A stretch of 64,000 bases of DNA from assembly GCA_030549335.1 (NCBI GenBank), contig CM060187.1, forward strand, positions 52,410,203 through 52,474,202. Direction: 5' to 3'. The stretch is from Pontederia crassipes (Eukaryota; Streptophyta; Magnoliopsida; Commelinales; Pontederiaceae). Within the stretch, counting starts at the first letter, position 1. Every line of letters starts with the position of its first letter. The notes under the pieces were generated by a model. That model was given only the letters and a program-made list of their open reading frames with translations. It was not told the origin of the DNA and did not search any database. Below, piece by piece: positions 24,556-35,204 of this stretch. The position numbers were made by a program, and so were the translations under genes.

Positions 24556-25082
24556 GAAAAATTACACTAAACGTCCTTCAACTTTAAGGTTTGCTCAACG
24601 ATGTCTCCAACTTCACTTTGTAATAGCGATGCTCTTCATCTTTTAACTTATTTCACCCGATGCCTTATTTATCTGGGATAAGCGACTCCATTTTTTGACT
24701 ACGTGGCATCCACATAGTCATCTCCTCTATTCTCCACGTAACTAACCGTCCGATGTGACAATATTATAAAAAAATAAAAAATGCCATAGCGGCGCATTGA
24801 AAGGGGCGGTCGTAGAGGGTGGGAGCGAGGCTCCCTCCAACGTGTCGCCGTGGTATTTTTTATTTATTAATTATTTTTTAATATTATCACGTCGAACGGC
24901 TAGTTACGTGGAGGAAAGAGAAGATTATCATGTAGACGAAAAATAGGGAGACCGTCTATCTCAGATAAAGAAGGTATCGAGTGAAATGAATTAAAAGATG
25001 GAGAACATCACTATTACAAAATAAAATTAAAGGACATCACCGAACAAATCTTAAAATTAAAGAGCATTTAGTATATTTTTTC
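24556..25082. mobile_element. Foldback element with ~235-bp inverted arms
   Basis: The left arm (about 24556-24795) and right arm (about 24845-25082) are inverted copies. Matching blocks include tttgtaatagcgatgctctt against tttgtaatagtgatgttctc, and tccacgtaactaaccgtccg against tccacgtaactagccgttcg. A GC-rich spacer of about 50 bp separates them. There is no coding capacity and no clear target duplication. It could be a MULE-type or other foldback MITE. Confidence 0.8.
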
Positions 25083-25689
25083 TGACCTTCACCGAGAGGT
25101 TCTAGCATTCGTTCATGTGGAAAATATTGCATGATCTTGACTAAACAACTTATTTTCTATATTGATTCATGATGTTTGTCATATCAATTGATCTTTGGTT
25201 TTCTTATTGATTGACAATATTGATTGGAACATCATTTACTGTCACTTGACTTGATTAACAAAATAATAATATTTTAAAAATAGAAGTAAAAAAAGAAAAT
25301 CATAACTGCGAGAACTAATATTTAAAAAGAATCACGTAGAGTAGTTGAAGGTAAAATAAAAAAATTCATACCTTGCTGAACGTAAAAACACATGTGATGC
25401 TCTTAGTAGAGTGATGCATAATTCTTTAAAAAAAAAGTGTGTTTCCCATAGCATAGATCCTTCACTTACTTTGTGGTACATGTTGGTATCGTATCTCATG
25501 ACATACTCATAAAAGTGAATAGATCATCTTAATATTAAAAGAATAAAAAAATTTAAAATTGAGAAAACAACTTCATTGATCATTGGAAGAATAAACAACG
25601 AATTTCAGACGTCACAGCCTAAATATTGGATGGGATCATGGCCTAGTATCCAAGCTGCACTAGGTGAAACATGTTGGTCCAACAGGTAT
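25083..25689. other. AT-rich intergenic sequence
   Basis: No gene or repeat termini were recognised here. Confidence 0.5.
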
Positions 25690-25700
25690 ACTTTCTTTTA

Positions 25701-26235
25701 TTTTTTTTAATGAAAAAGTGTTATCTATTAATATAAGCTCTCAAACTGTCCGAGTACAAAAAATGAAAAATCTTCAGAGAAGGAGCTCCATCCCAAAAAG
25801 TGTCCAAAAAACTCCTACCCCGATTAGCTAAGTAATCTGCAATTCTATTCGTTCCCTGAAGCAGTGGGTACATTTGAAGAAATCAAAATACAAAATGATT
25901 TGTCTTAATTCCCAAATCAGTGTCCATATACGCCAGAGTGATGCCGATCTGCCATTGATAATGTCAACAAGATTAGAGGAATCACACTCCAGCCATACAT
26001 GGGTGTAGCCCGCCTCGCGACACCGCCGAAGCCCGTGAAGTGCGTCCCAAGCTTCCGTCCACATAACACTTGTAGCCACACAGTGAAGAGCACCTGCCAA
26101 CACAAAACCACCATTAGTATTTCTGATAATAACCCCCTCCCGGCTCCTCGGGGTTGGTGAAGGACCCGTCAGAGTTAACCTTCACCCAAGTCGAGGACGG
26201 ACCTCCCACCGGACCCGGATCGGGTCCGGGGGTAA
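25701..26235 (-). mobile_element. 5'-truncated LINE with RNase H-like domain
   Basis: The minus strand encodes pieces of the plant LINE RNase H (RVT_3) domain: VKVNSDGSFT, then ALHGLRRCREAGYTHVW, LECDSSNLVDIINGRS and a broken continuation. A 3' end with an A-rich tail lies at 25701-25715. Frames are disrupted, so it is dead. The 11-bp repeat actttctttta flanks it at 25690-25700 and 26236-26246. Confidence 0.85.
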
Positions 26236-26246
26236 ACTTTCTTTTA

Positions 26247-27290
26247 AATTTTGGATTAGCCATCTTCAATATATTCATAACTCTCAAGGTAAAAAATTAC
26301 TAATTCTTTTATTTTAACTTGGAATTAAATTTCGTCGTCCAATTAAAATAACTAACCAATCATTGGTCATATTTTACGAAATAATTTATTTTCAAATTTG
26401 AAAAGAGCTGAAAAAAAACAATCCAAACAGATGGTTATCATTTCTATAAAAACACAAACCTAAAAGCCAAATGAACATGAGAGAAATTGGTAACAATAAG
26501 AAAATTATTGGTGACATATTTTTAATATATATATGACCAAATATGGATATTGCCATTTTGCATCTCGACCCTCGTGATTTTACCAAACTATATCATGCCT
26601 AATTATAACAATATTCTCACATAATACTTGCCTAATTATAGCAATATTCTCATGTATACTCAAATATTCATAATCAAATGTGACGTTCTCATTTTCTAGT
26701 ATTGGCCCGAACAGCTTATGTGAAGCTGATCAAAGGCGTATCTTTCCCCTTTATACAACATGACATTAGGGGTTCAAGCATTATTCTTAGTGGCAATATT
26801 GCTCATGAGACATGTGATGCATGCCTCTAACCACCTTTAAAACACAAGGAAAGGCGGCTTGTTAATATTATTGATCATATACATATCAATCAAAAGGGTG
26901 GAGTTGTTAACTTTATTTCTCGTATACCTATCAATCCAAATGTGGAGTTGCCTTGTGATAATCTCGAGGAGAGGACCCGTTAGACTAAGAAGGAATCCAA
27001 CGCAAGACCACGTCAAAGTCATGTCTTTTATTTTTTGTCTTTTATTTTAAATCACTTAGACAAGTTTGGTTGTTAACTATTGATCCTACGATAGTGTCAT
27101 TTAGGCATCGATAACAAAATGAAGTTGAAACACAAAATTGACAAAATTTTATCCATGTTTTAATTGAAAGGGTCAAGTATCCTTTAAATAGCACATAGCA
27201 TAGCATTCAGGAATGCAACGAACACCGCTGAGTCAACTGAGTTATGAACCACAAACATGAAAAGGTAAATAACCAGGCAAAACTGATGCC
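26247..27290. other. Intergenic sequence downstream of UMP synthase
   Basis: No gene is supported. The part next to 27290 should hold the UMPS 3' UTR and poly(A) site, but no single poly(A) signal was chosen. Confidence 0.4.
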
Positions 27291-30200
27291 CTATGGGCAG
27301 TTTGCTTTGTATGCATCCCAACCCTGGACCCGGTACTGCTGAGCTGCTTCTGCCGGATTTGATGCCTTTATAATTCCACGACCAACAATGATGATATCAC
27401 TACCTCTGTCACCGATGACCTGTGTTGCACAGTTAGTGTAAGATTAGTTTGAAGGACTGTAAAAGGAGACGTGACGACTGACTTCATTTAGGAGAAATAA
27501 TCAGCTATACCAAAGTTTTCTGTTTCTTTTCTAACATAACATAAAGAATTCACGACCTTCAAACTCAAGTATCATTGAGCTGCCAGAAAACACATTGTAA
27601 AGAAAAAGACCATGCTCGTCAAACACTGTTGGTACTACTATAAAATGTTTAAAAGAGTACCAAATCTTTTGGCATGCTACATTTTATGATAATACATTAT
27701 GAGGTGGGAACAAGATGGACTCAATAAATAACAATAGGTCTGATTGTGATTTCAAAAGTTTTGTTATAATATTTGTGCAAAAGAGGAGGGTTGTGTTAGG
27801 CCCCGACAGCCAGCGTAAAACCCTGTCGAATCGCATGAACATGAATCAACGAATAGAATGACGTTGTATGATCCATGTAGCCGACCCCACCTAGTGGGAT
27901 AAGGCTTTGTTGTTGTTGTTGTTGTATTTGTGCAAAAGAATGCATATCACAGTTAATGAAATCAAATTTCTTTGGTGTTAAACTTTTCACATAAATGGCT
28001 CACCATAGAGTGTTCTACACTTCTATATATTTTTGTTTTTAGCACTATGATGCATGCTCACGATGTCACGTAACTTATTTCCGACACTAATAGCTTCTCT
28101 AGTACATATAGTAGATTTTTGGATTCCAATGATGATGGAGTCTCTCTATCAACCGAAGTATCCCCACTTCTCCCACCACTAGCATCAAATCACCTTCCTG
28201 CATAGTGAATGCCCACTACCCCACCTGCTCAGTAACTGTCCACTAACCGCCAGCACATGTCCTCTTTAGTTGCAGCACTTACTAATTAATTTATTTCTTT
28301 ATTCATATAAATATGTGTTTAGCATCTTGTTAATGGTATTTTTATTATTAGACCTTGCATTCCTGGAGGTTTGTTCACTCCATACGGACAATTATCTTTT
28401 AATTCCATCTTGTGTTGCTTTCATACGAAAAATTAAGATGGCATTGACGAAGAATGCAACTGATGCAATGACAGAATCCCGTGTTCAAGATTTTCTTATC
28501 ACAGTATGTTTAGATACTTCCTTTTTTTCGATTGATTGTCGATCTATTTTTGAACTCCGCCTATGTTTTATAGCCGGTCCCAAGCCCGGATAAAGGAGGG
28601 TTGTGTTAGACCCCGGCAGCCAGCGTAAAACTCTGTCGAATCTCATGAACATGGATCAACGAATATGACGTCGTATGATCCATGTAGCCGACCCCACCTA
28701 GTGGGATAAGGCTTTGTTGTTGTTGTTGTGTTGCTTTCATTTCTGTTCCGAAAGTTGGTGTCTTTCAAAGAAGGCAACAACAAAATATGATTAGACCATC
28801 CGATAACTAATGTGCCCTTCGAAAAGACAGAAACATTGAGGAAAAACTCACAGAATTAGGAGTGTTGTACTGCTGGCCTAATGAATCTCCTCCCAAAACC
28901 ATCTGAACACCTGGAGTTGCATGAATGAATGCTGGATTTACTGGTGCACCTTGCCACGATGCTGGATTAACAGATATAAATCCAATGACAAAATCTGAAT
29001 GCTGATCAGCTATTTTCACAGCACTGGATGTGTAATCTCCAGTTGCAAGATTACCAGCTGAACTCATTTCAGCCAATAATAGGAGTCCACGTCCTCGAGG
29101 CAAGCCCTTTCATCAACATAAAAACAAACTTCGTAAGAAAACGAATGCTTCTTTTAAAAAAATAAAAATGTAGACCCGAAAAGAACCTTCAGTTTAAGAC
29201 CATCAACGATTCCTGGTCCAGATATTATATGAGCATTAACAATATCCGCCCAATCCAATATATGGAATATACCACTGAGATAAGATGAGAAACAAACTTG
29301 TTACTGAAAATAAAGACAAAATATGTATAAAATCGAACCATAAAATTGAAGAGAATGTGGCATCTCACCCTTCATATTGCATTGTTACCGTATTACCAAT
29401 GTCAGCGAACTTGCGATCCTCAAAGATTAGAAAATTGTGCTTTTCTGCAATCTACAAAACAAACATCACCAGCAACCAAGCTCAATTTGATCACCAAAAT
29501 GATTCCTACAAATCTGCAATATAGTTTGTTTATGGAGTACAGAACAACCAATGCCGAGTCAAGCCTTTTTTTTAACGACAGTCGAGCATTTTGCCCACTT
29601 AATGGGTTCGGACTTCCTTGGAAAACCCTATTTCATTGCTATGCATCCAACACATGACAAAGAATTCAATGTCCAAACAAAAACTATCTGATCCTAAACT
29701 ACATTGTAAGTTTCATGGTGTGAGAAAGCCTCCATTGCACATCAATCTGAACCTAACAAGAGTAAACCAGGACCAACAGCAAATAAGAAAATACTAGCAA
29801 ATCAAGCAAAGTTCTAAAATCTTAAATAAGTTATGGGGAAGTACCCTGTTCTATAACACACACAGCCTGAAGGGAAATACAATGTACTCAAGTACATAAA
29901 TACATAATATATTTTACAAAGAAAAAAAGCAAATAGCATGTTCCAACCCTGCTTCCATAGAGAGAAATATATTTTAGGGACACCGAGACATGTATTAATT
30001 ACATAATGCAAGTTCACGGTCATCAAACAAAAATGTCTACGATGTTCAGGTCCTACATCCACATGAAAAGCCCAAACTCTAAAAACTAAACAGGAATATT
30101 CTGGATTAAAACTTGTTAAGAGACATACTCTGCGGAGTTGAGTGCCAAAGTCTGGCGTGAAGTCAGGTAGTATATCCACATGAGTTTTCAACAAGCAAAT

Positions 30201-32070
30201 TTCAGGGCCAACCTGCCAATGGAAGTAAAAGTTATGACATAAGCTACTTAACAAAGTGGTTCCAAATGACAATAAAAATATTACAACTACATTGTAACTT
30301 CAATCAGATGAATACTTGAAACAGAAGAAATTAAAAAAGTGTTTACTTAGCCCCAACACTGAATGGAATCAAGGATCAAAAAATATAACTTAAGTTATAC
30401 AATGAAGATACAAAAAGATCAAACTCAAAATCATGGACAATGATCTCCTGCATATAACCATCTAAGAAATTCATTAGAAAATGAACATGAATCTCTGAAT
30501 TTGATTTTCTCGTATAACATCATTTATACCTTTGAGACCAGACTGCATGTATGTATTCAGTCTGGCAACAAACTATCAGCACATCCTAATTTTAGCTAAT
30601 ATGCCCGTACTACAAATTCTTGCCTGTAGTACCAGGTAATGTCCTACACGTGCTAAAACCAATACACAAGGAAACATGCATGAATCAAAACAAAATGCAA
30701 GATAAAGTCAACCAATGCAATAAGGTATTAAACAACTTTATTAAGATCAATATAAATGCCAAGTTCTTGAAAGTTTCTGCAAACTGCAATAAGTTGAAAA
30801 TAGAGTAAAATGCATATAATAAATAAGAAAATAAACTGACTGCGGGTTCAAAGTGGAGAAGGAAGTTTTTTTGTGCGTGTATGTGATTAGACCGACACCT
30901 AGAGCGAAAGATCACAGAAAGTTAAATCTTGTCCCCGCCATTCAGGAAAGACTAAAGCACGATGCCACAGAAAAGAATACGAACCTTATCTGCAAGGTCC
31001 AACAGTTCTTTTGCCGTGGCAACATCTGCCGCAAGGCACAGATTGCTCTGCTTGGCCTCCATCACCTCGAACAGCCTCCTCCCGGTCGGATTCTTCGTCA
31101 GCTTGGCCCTCTCCCCATACGGAATCCTACCCTTCTCCTTCTTCGCCGGGACAGCGGCCGGCACGCTGACCTTCCGGTTGGCCTCCAGAAATTCCCGCAC
31201 CTCCGCAGCCTTCTCCTGCAATACCCTCCCTTTCTCCACCAGCACGCGCAGCACGTCGGTGAGCGTGACGAGTGCGTGCAATTTGATTCCGTTTTCTCTC
31301 AGATTCTCCCGGCCGCCCTGCTCGCGGTCGATGACGACGACGGCGTCCCCGACGATGAGGCCGGCGGCGCGGAGAGGGGCAGCGGTCTCGAGCACGGAGG
31401 CGCCGCTGGTGACGAGGTCCTCGACGACGAGGCAGGTCTGGCCGGGGCGGAAGGCGCCCTCGATCGCCCGGGCGGTCCCGTAATCCTTGACCTCCTTGCG
31501 GCGCATGATCATCGGGAGCGAGTGGACGACGGACATTGCGGCGGCGATGGGGAGGGCCGTGTAGGGGACGCCGCAGACGACGTCGAAGCCGCCCGCCGCC
31601 GTCACGACGGAGGAGTGGAGCAGGGTCGCGAGGCGGGAGAGGAGGGAGGGGTACGAGACGACGAGGCGAAGGTCGATGTAGATGGGGGACATGATGCCGG
31701 ACTTGAGCTTGAAGGAGCCGAACTTGACGGCCTCGATGTCGTGAAGCTCGAGGATGAGCGACTCCATTGCGCACCGGAGGTGTTCGATCCTATGCAGGAA
31801 CGATGCGGAGGGCGCGTCGGCGGCGCTGTCGCTAGTAGAGTGGAGCGGCGCGTGGAGTTGACGCGCTACGACTCGGGAGCGCCGCCTTGGTTTCGGTTGG
31901 GTGGCGGCGGCAGTGGCAGTGGCGGCGGTGGCAGTGGCGGCGGTGGCAGTGGCAGTGGCGGCGGTAGCGGTGGGAAAAAGGAGAAGGGAAGGGGGAAAAG
32001 AACGGGAAACGCGTGCGGCGGGGGAGAAGACGAGGGGAGGGATGGGACGCACCAGTCGTTGGATGTTCAT
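27291..32070 (-). CDS. UMPS: Uridine 5'-monophosphate synthase (OPRTase + OMP decarboxylase)
   Basis: Catalyses the last two steps of de novo pyrimidine synthesis, orotate to OMP to UMP. Exons: 32070-30985, 30212-30129, 29451-29369, 29274-29187, 29106-28852, 27419-27291. All junctions are GT-AG and in frame; total 1725 nt, 574 aa. The orotate phosphoribosyltransferase domain (about residues 102-310) has [11 protein letters not shown] and the PRPP loop [13 protein letters not shown] (about 213-225). The decarboxylase domain (about 345-574) has [21 protein letters not shown], the catalytic [13 protein letters not shown], and [18 protein letters not shown]. Plant UMPS is usually near 475 aa and starts with a sequence like [17 protein letters not shown], which begins here at residue 102 (ATG 31765-31767). 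The extra 101 residues are Ser/Pro/Arg/Ala/Thr-rich with an Ala-Thr repeat and may be a plastid targeting sequence. Intron 5 carries two SINE-like insertions. Confidence 0.96.
27785..27924 (+). mobile_element. (TTG)n-tailed SINE-like retroposon, copy 4, 5'-truncated
   Basis: This 140-bp copy begins at ggagggttgtgttaggcccc and ends in (TTG)n. A perfect 15-bp duplication tatttgtgcaaaaga flanks it (27770-27784 and 27925-27939). Located in UMPS intron 5, opposite to the gene. Confidence 0.85.
28425..28726 (+). mobile_element. (TTG)n-tailed SINE-like retroposon, copy 5, with 5' extra segment
   Basis: The standard unit (from gaactccgcctatgttttat near 28552 to the TTG tail) is preceded by about 130 bp not present in other copies. 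Both parts lie within one perfect 14-bp duplication, tgtgttgctttcat (28411-28424 and 28727-28740), so they appear to have inserted together. Located in UMPS intron 5. Confidence 0.8.
30985..32070 (-). other. UMPS exon 1 and its N-terminal Ala/Thr repeat
   Basis: This single 362-codon exon holds the whole OPRTase domain. At residues about 34-57 a run of alternating Ala and Thr comes from a GC-rich repeat of GCC/ACT codons (around 31900-31970). The exon is markedly GC-rich compared with the AT-rich later exons, a gradient common in monocot genes. A 428-codon frame on the opposite strand is a composition shadow. Confidence 0.85.
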
Positions 32071-32629
32071 CTAGCGGTGGTGGTGGATTCTGACACGAAA
32101 AAGTGCAAAAAAAACGGTGGCGTTATTTTATTACCTTAATTGCGACGTGTGTGACGGTGTGAGAGTAACGTGAGTGAGGTTTAACACAAAAAGGGAAAGG
32201 CGTTACAGTGGATATGGACGGGAACCTCTCGCCGCCACTACAAATGTTAGATATTTATGGATGAGAGTTGGCTCACTCAACAAATTAATTCTCAGATTTA
32301 AATGTTGATGATATTATTATAAAAAAGAATAGCTTTTAAAAGTTTTCAAATGAAAACAAATCAATAATTATTCATAAATTTAATTTTTAATGCAACAATT
32401 CAAAAAAAACATTGTCCCTCTTTTAAACAAAAAGAATATCTTATTTTAAAATATAAACAACTATCATTTATCTTAATTCAAATTATAAATATTTATATTA
32501 TGTTACAAAAATGGAACTTAATATTATAAATAATAATAATAAATACATTATATTTAAATTTATATTTTAAAATCCATTTAAATTGTGCGAGGTGCGAGTA
32601 AGTTTAGCTAGTTACTTGATAAGTGAAAG
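32071..32629. promoter_or_regulatory. Presumed UMPS promoter region
   Basis: The region directly upstream of UMPS has no supported gene. It becomes strongly AT-rich beyond about 32260. It is bounded by the solo-LTR-like element starting at 32630, so the intact promoter space is only about 560 bp. Confidence 0.4.
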
Positions 32630-34781
32630 TGTAACGTCCCGAGGCCCACGTGACTATCACGTGCTCAGAATCGTTCCAAAGACGCTACATAATTTTATGT
32701 AAATAATTTTTACGGAAAATGAACTCTATAAAATGCGAAAATAATGATAAGATCGTCTAACAAACTATAATATCAAGGAGCTAAAAATATTCATAACTCC
32801 ACCATACTAAATATGCGAAAATAAAAACTAATCCAATAATCTATTAGGACTAAATCCTATACCATGTGCAATAACTCTTTGTCACTGAGTCTGACCACCT
32901 GCATTACCATCTTCTATCATCTCACCTGTATGAATCCAGATGCAGGGGAAAAACTCATGAGTATAAAAATACTCAGTACGTAGGGTCTAAGCATAACAAT
33001 ATACAATAAATCAAAAGTGCTCAATAAATCAATAACAACATGAAGCAATAAATAATAGAGCACTAGAGAGATCAATATGGCAGGATGAAGCTCAATAATC
33101 AATATCAATAAATCAATAAAGTCATGAATCGAATAAGGAGGATCATGTAAGAGGTCATAGGACCAACTAATTAACGATTATCAACTAACAATTATGCCTG
33201 ATCACTATGGTATCTATTCGATTTAATAATTCAATTCAATTATCAAAATCGATGATCAACGATCAATAATAATTTCTATCCAATTCAATGGACGAAGGCA
33301 AAGTCGGTCAACGCCAAAATTCGAATGGCCATGAATCGATTCAGTTCAATTCAATTTCCATTCCATTCAATTCAATTCAATCTTTTGAGTTATTTAATTT
33401 AATAGGGAGCGCTCAATCAATTAAGGAAAACTCCATATAGGCCAGTGAGAGATCAAACCACGGCAAGTCGCCCTCCAATAATAGCGTTAACAATAGCTTC
33501 GTGATGGCGGGGGACCATGACCATCACAGGACAGCCATAGTTTTCTTAAAGGATGACATCTCAAACCTCTAAGTACATTATCTATCCCATACAATACGAT
33601 AACAATAATGACCCAGGAGGCTTAGAGACAATCGGAGAACATGGAGACCCAGTAGTTTCCATATTTTATCTTATTTATCCTAAAGACCTATTTTTAATAA
33701 TTTAATTTAGATTAAACAAGGACTCAATTGTATCAATATCATGATGGATAACAGAATCTGATAGGATTATAATAAAAAAATCTCAAATCAAATCAAATAA
33801 AAATTTGATGAGGTCAGATCTGCTAACAATACAATTCAGGGGCAATTATAGCAACTATTCAATTATCTATATTAAAACATCATAATTTATGTTTTCTGTC
33901 CCCAGAATCCGGCCCGCATCAGGTGAAACCCTGGCCGCATTCGGAAATGACCGATATCACCTCGTCCAGGGCAAACTCGAGCCAGGTTGGATAATCCGAT
34001 CCGATTCCGAATCCAACTCGATCAGGATTCAGCGAAATCCAGGCCGGGTTCTGTTGCAGACGGAGAAGTGCGTTCCGACGCGACTTTCCGACTATTATAA
34101 CTATGCCATAACATATCCAAACTATGCATACGATATATCAATGAAATCTTGGTACTAAGGAGAAGAGGATAATGTTCCATGTCGCGAAAAATCGACGACA
34201 TAAGGATTCTCCCTATGTACCTAAAGTTTGCTAAAAAATCCACTGGATTCCCTCTCTGGAAAGACCGCACAGACGCCGAGCTTTGGCCGACAATATCTCT
34301 CTGTCCTCATTTTGAAACTCGCGGCCACCACCTAGAACTTCTTCTTCTATGTGCCGACGTCCTCGGGAGTACCTCGGTTCGCGTGCAAATGAGAGAAAAA
34401 ACTGAGGGTTTGTGACAGAATTCTGTTTGGCAGAAAAAAAAGATTTCCAGCCACTCTTAATGCCTACTTATAGGTGTGGGTTTGAGATTTCAATTCTATT
34501 AGGTCTTGAACTTTTTTAGAATCAATATTGATCGTCCATCAATAATTTATCACCCCATAATTTTTCAAATTTAATTAAATCCGAAATTAATTCTTTTTCT
34601 ATCATAACAACTCAATTAATTTCATTCCATTTCAAATTCTCTTTTATCTCTTTAACCATCTTTTTCAATTTTTCTTGAATTTCGGAATTAATTAAGTCCA
34701 AAATATTAATATTGAAATTTTCAAATCCATTAAATTAAAATAATATCCTTTAATTATTTTTTGAAAATTCGAGTCGTTACA
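32630..34781. mobile_element. Solo-LTR-like element, about 2.15 kb (TGTAACGTCCC…GTTACA)
   Basis: Starts TGTAACGTCCC and ends GTCGTTACA, like the element at 43026-45314. It has no gag-pol. The interior includes gcaggggaaaaactcatgag next to ataaaaatactcagtacg, a motif I associate with long plant LTRs, and a CAATT-rich tract near 33225-33380. Flanks gaaag and tgaag match only partly as a 5-bp target duplication. It could be a solo LTR or a non-autonomous element; strand and superfamily are undecided. Confidence 0.6.
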
Positions 34782-34786
34782 TGAAG

Positions 34787-35204
34787 AAAATTGACAAATA
34801 ACCTTAACATAACTAATTATAACAATAACAATCAATTCTGTTTTGCCGTTTATTGATCAAATCCAACGATAACTTGATTATATAAACATGGGCTTGAATT
34901 GAAAAGTTGAAAAGCTAATAATAATCGTTTAATCAGGAAATATGGCTTTGGCTATGTCATCCTATCTTGGTGCACTTCGTAGAGTTAAAGGAAAAAAAGA
35001 AAACAATCATCATTAAAAGATATTTATACTTGAAGAAAATTGGAACAACCTCTTCTTCTAATTGTGAAACCTCAAGATTTGGCAAGAGAGCTGCAGCTCA
35101 AGTGCTTTTCATGCATGGTCCAAACAGGAAGGCAACTAAAATGGATTAAAAGAAAATGATAACTAGGAGAGAATGCAGCAAATACAATAGTAGAGCAATC
35201 AGTT
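34787..35204. other. 3' flank of the uL6c gene
   Basis: No gene is supported. The right part should hold the uL6c 3' UTR. Confidence 0.4.

Noticed and set aside
31127-31774. 215-codon Arg/Pro-rich frame on the minus strand
   Set aside because: It is the wrong frame of UMPS exon 1; the overlapping frame has the complete OPRTase motifs.
30853-32139. 428-codon open frame on the plus strand
   Set aside because: It is antisense to UMPS exon 1; its length follows from GC-rich codons and its Gly/Asp-rich translation matches nothing recognised.
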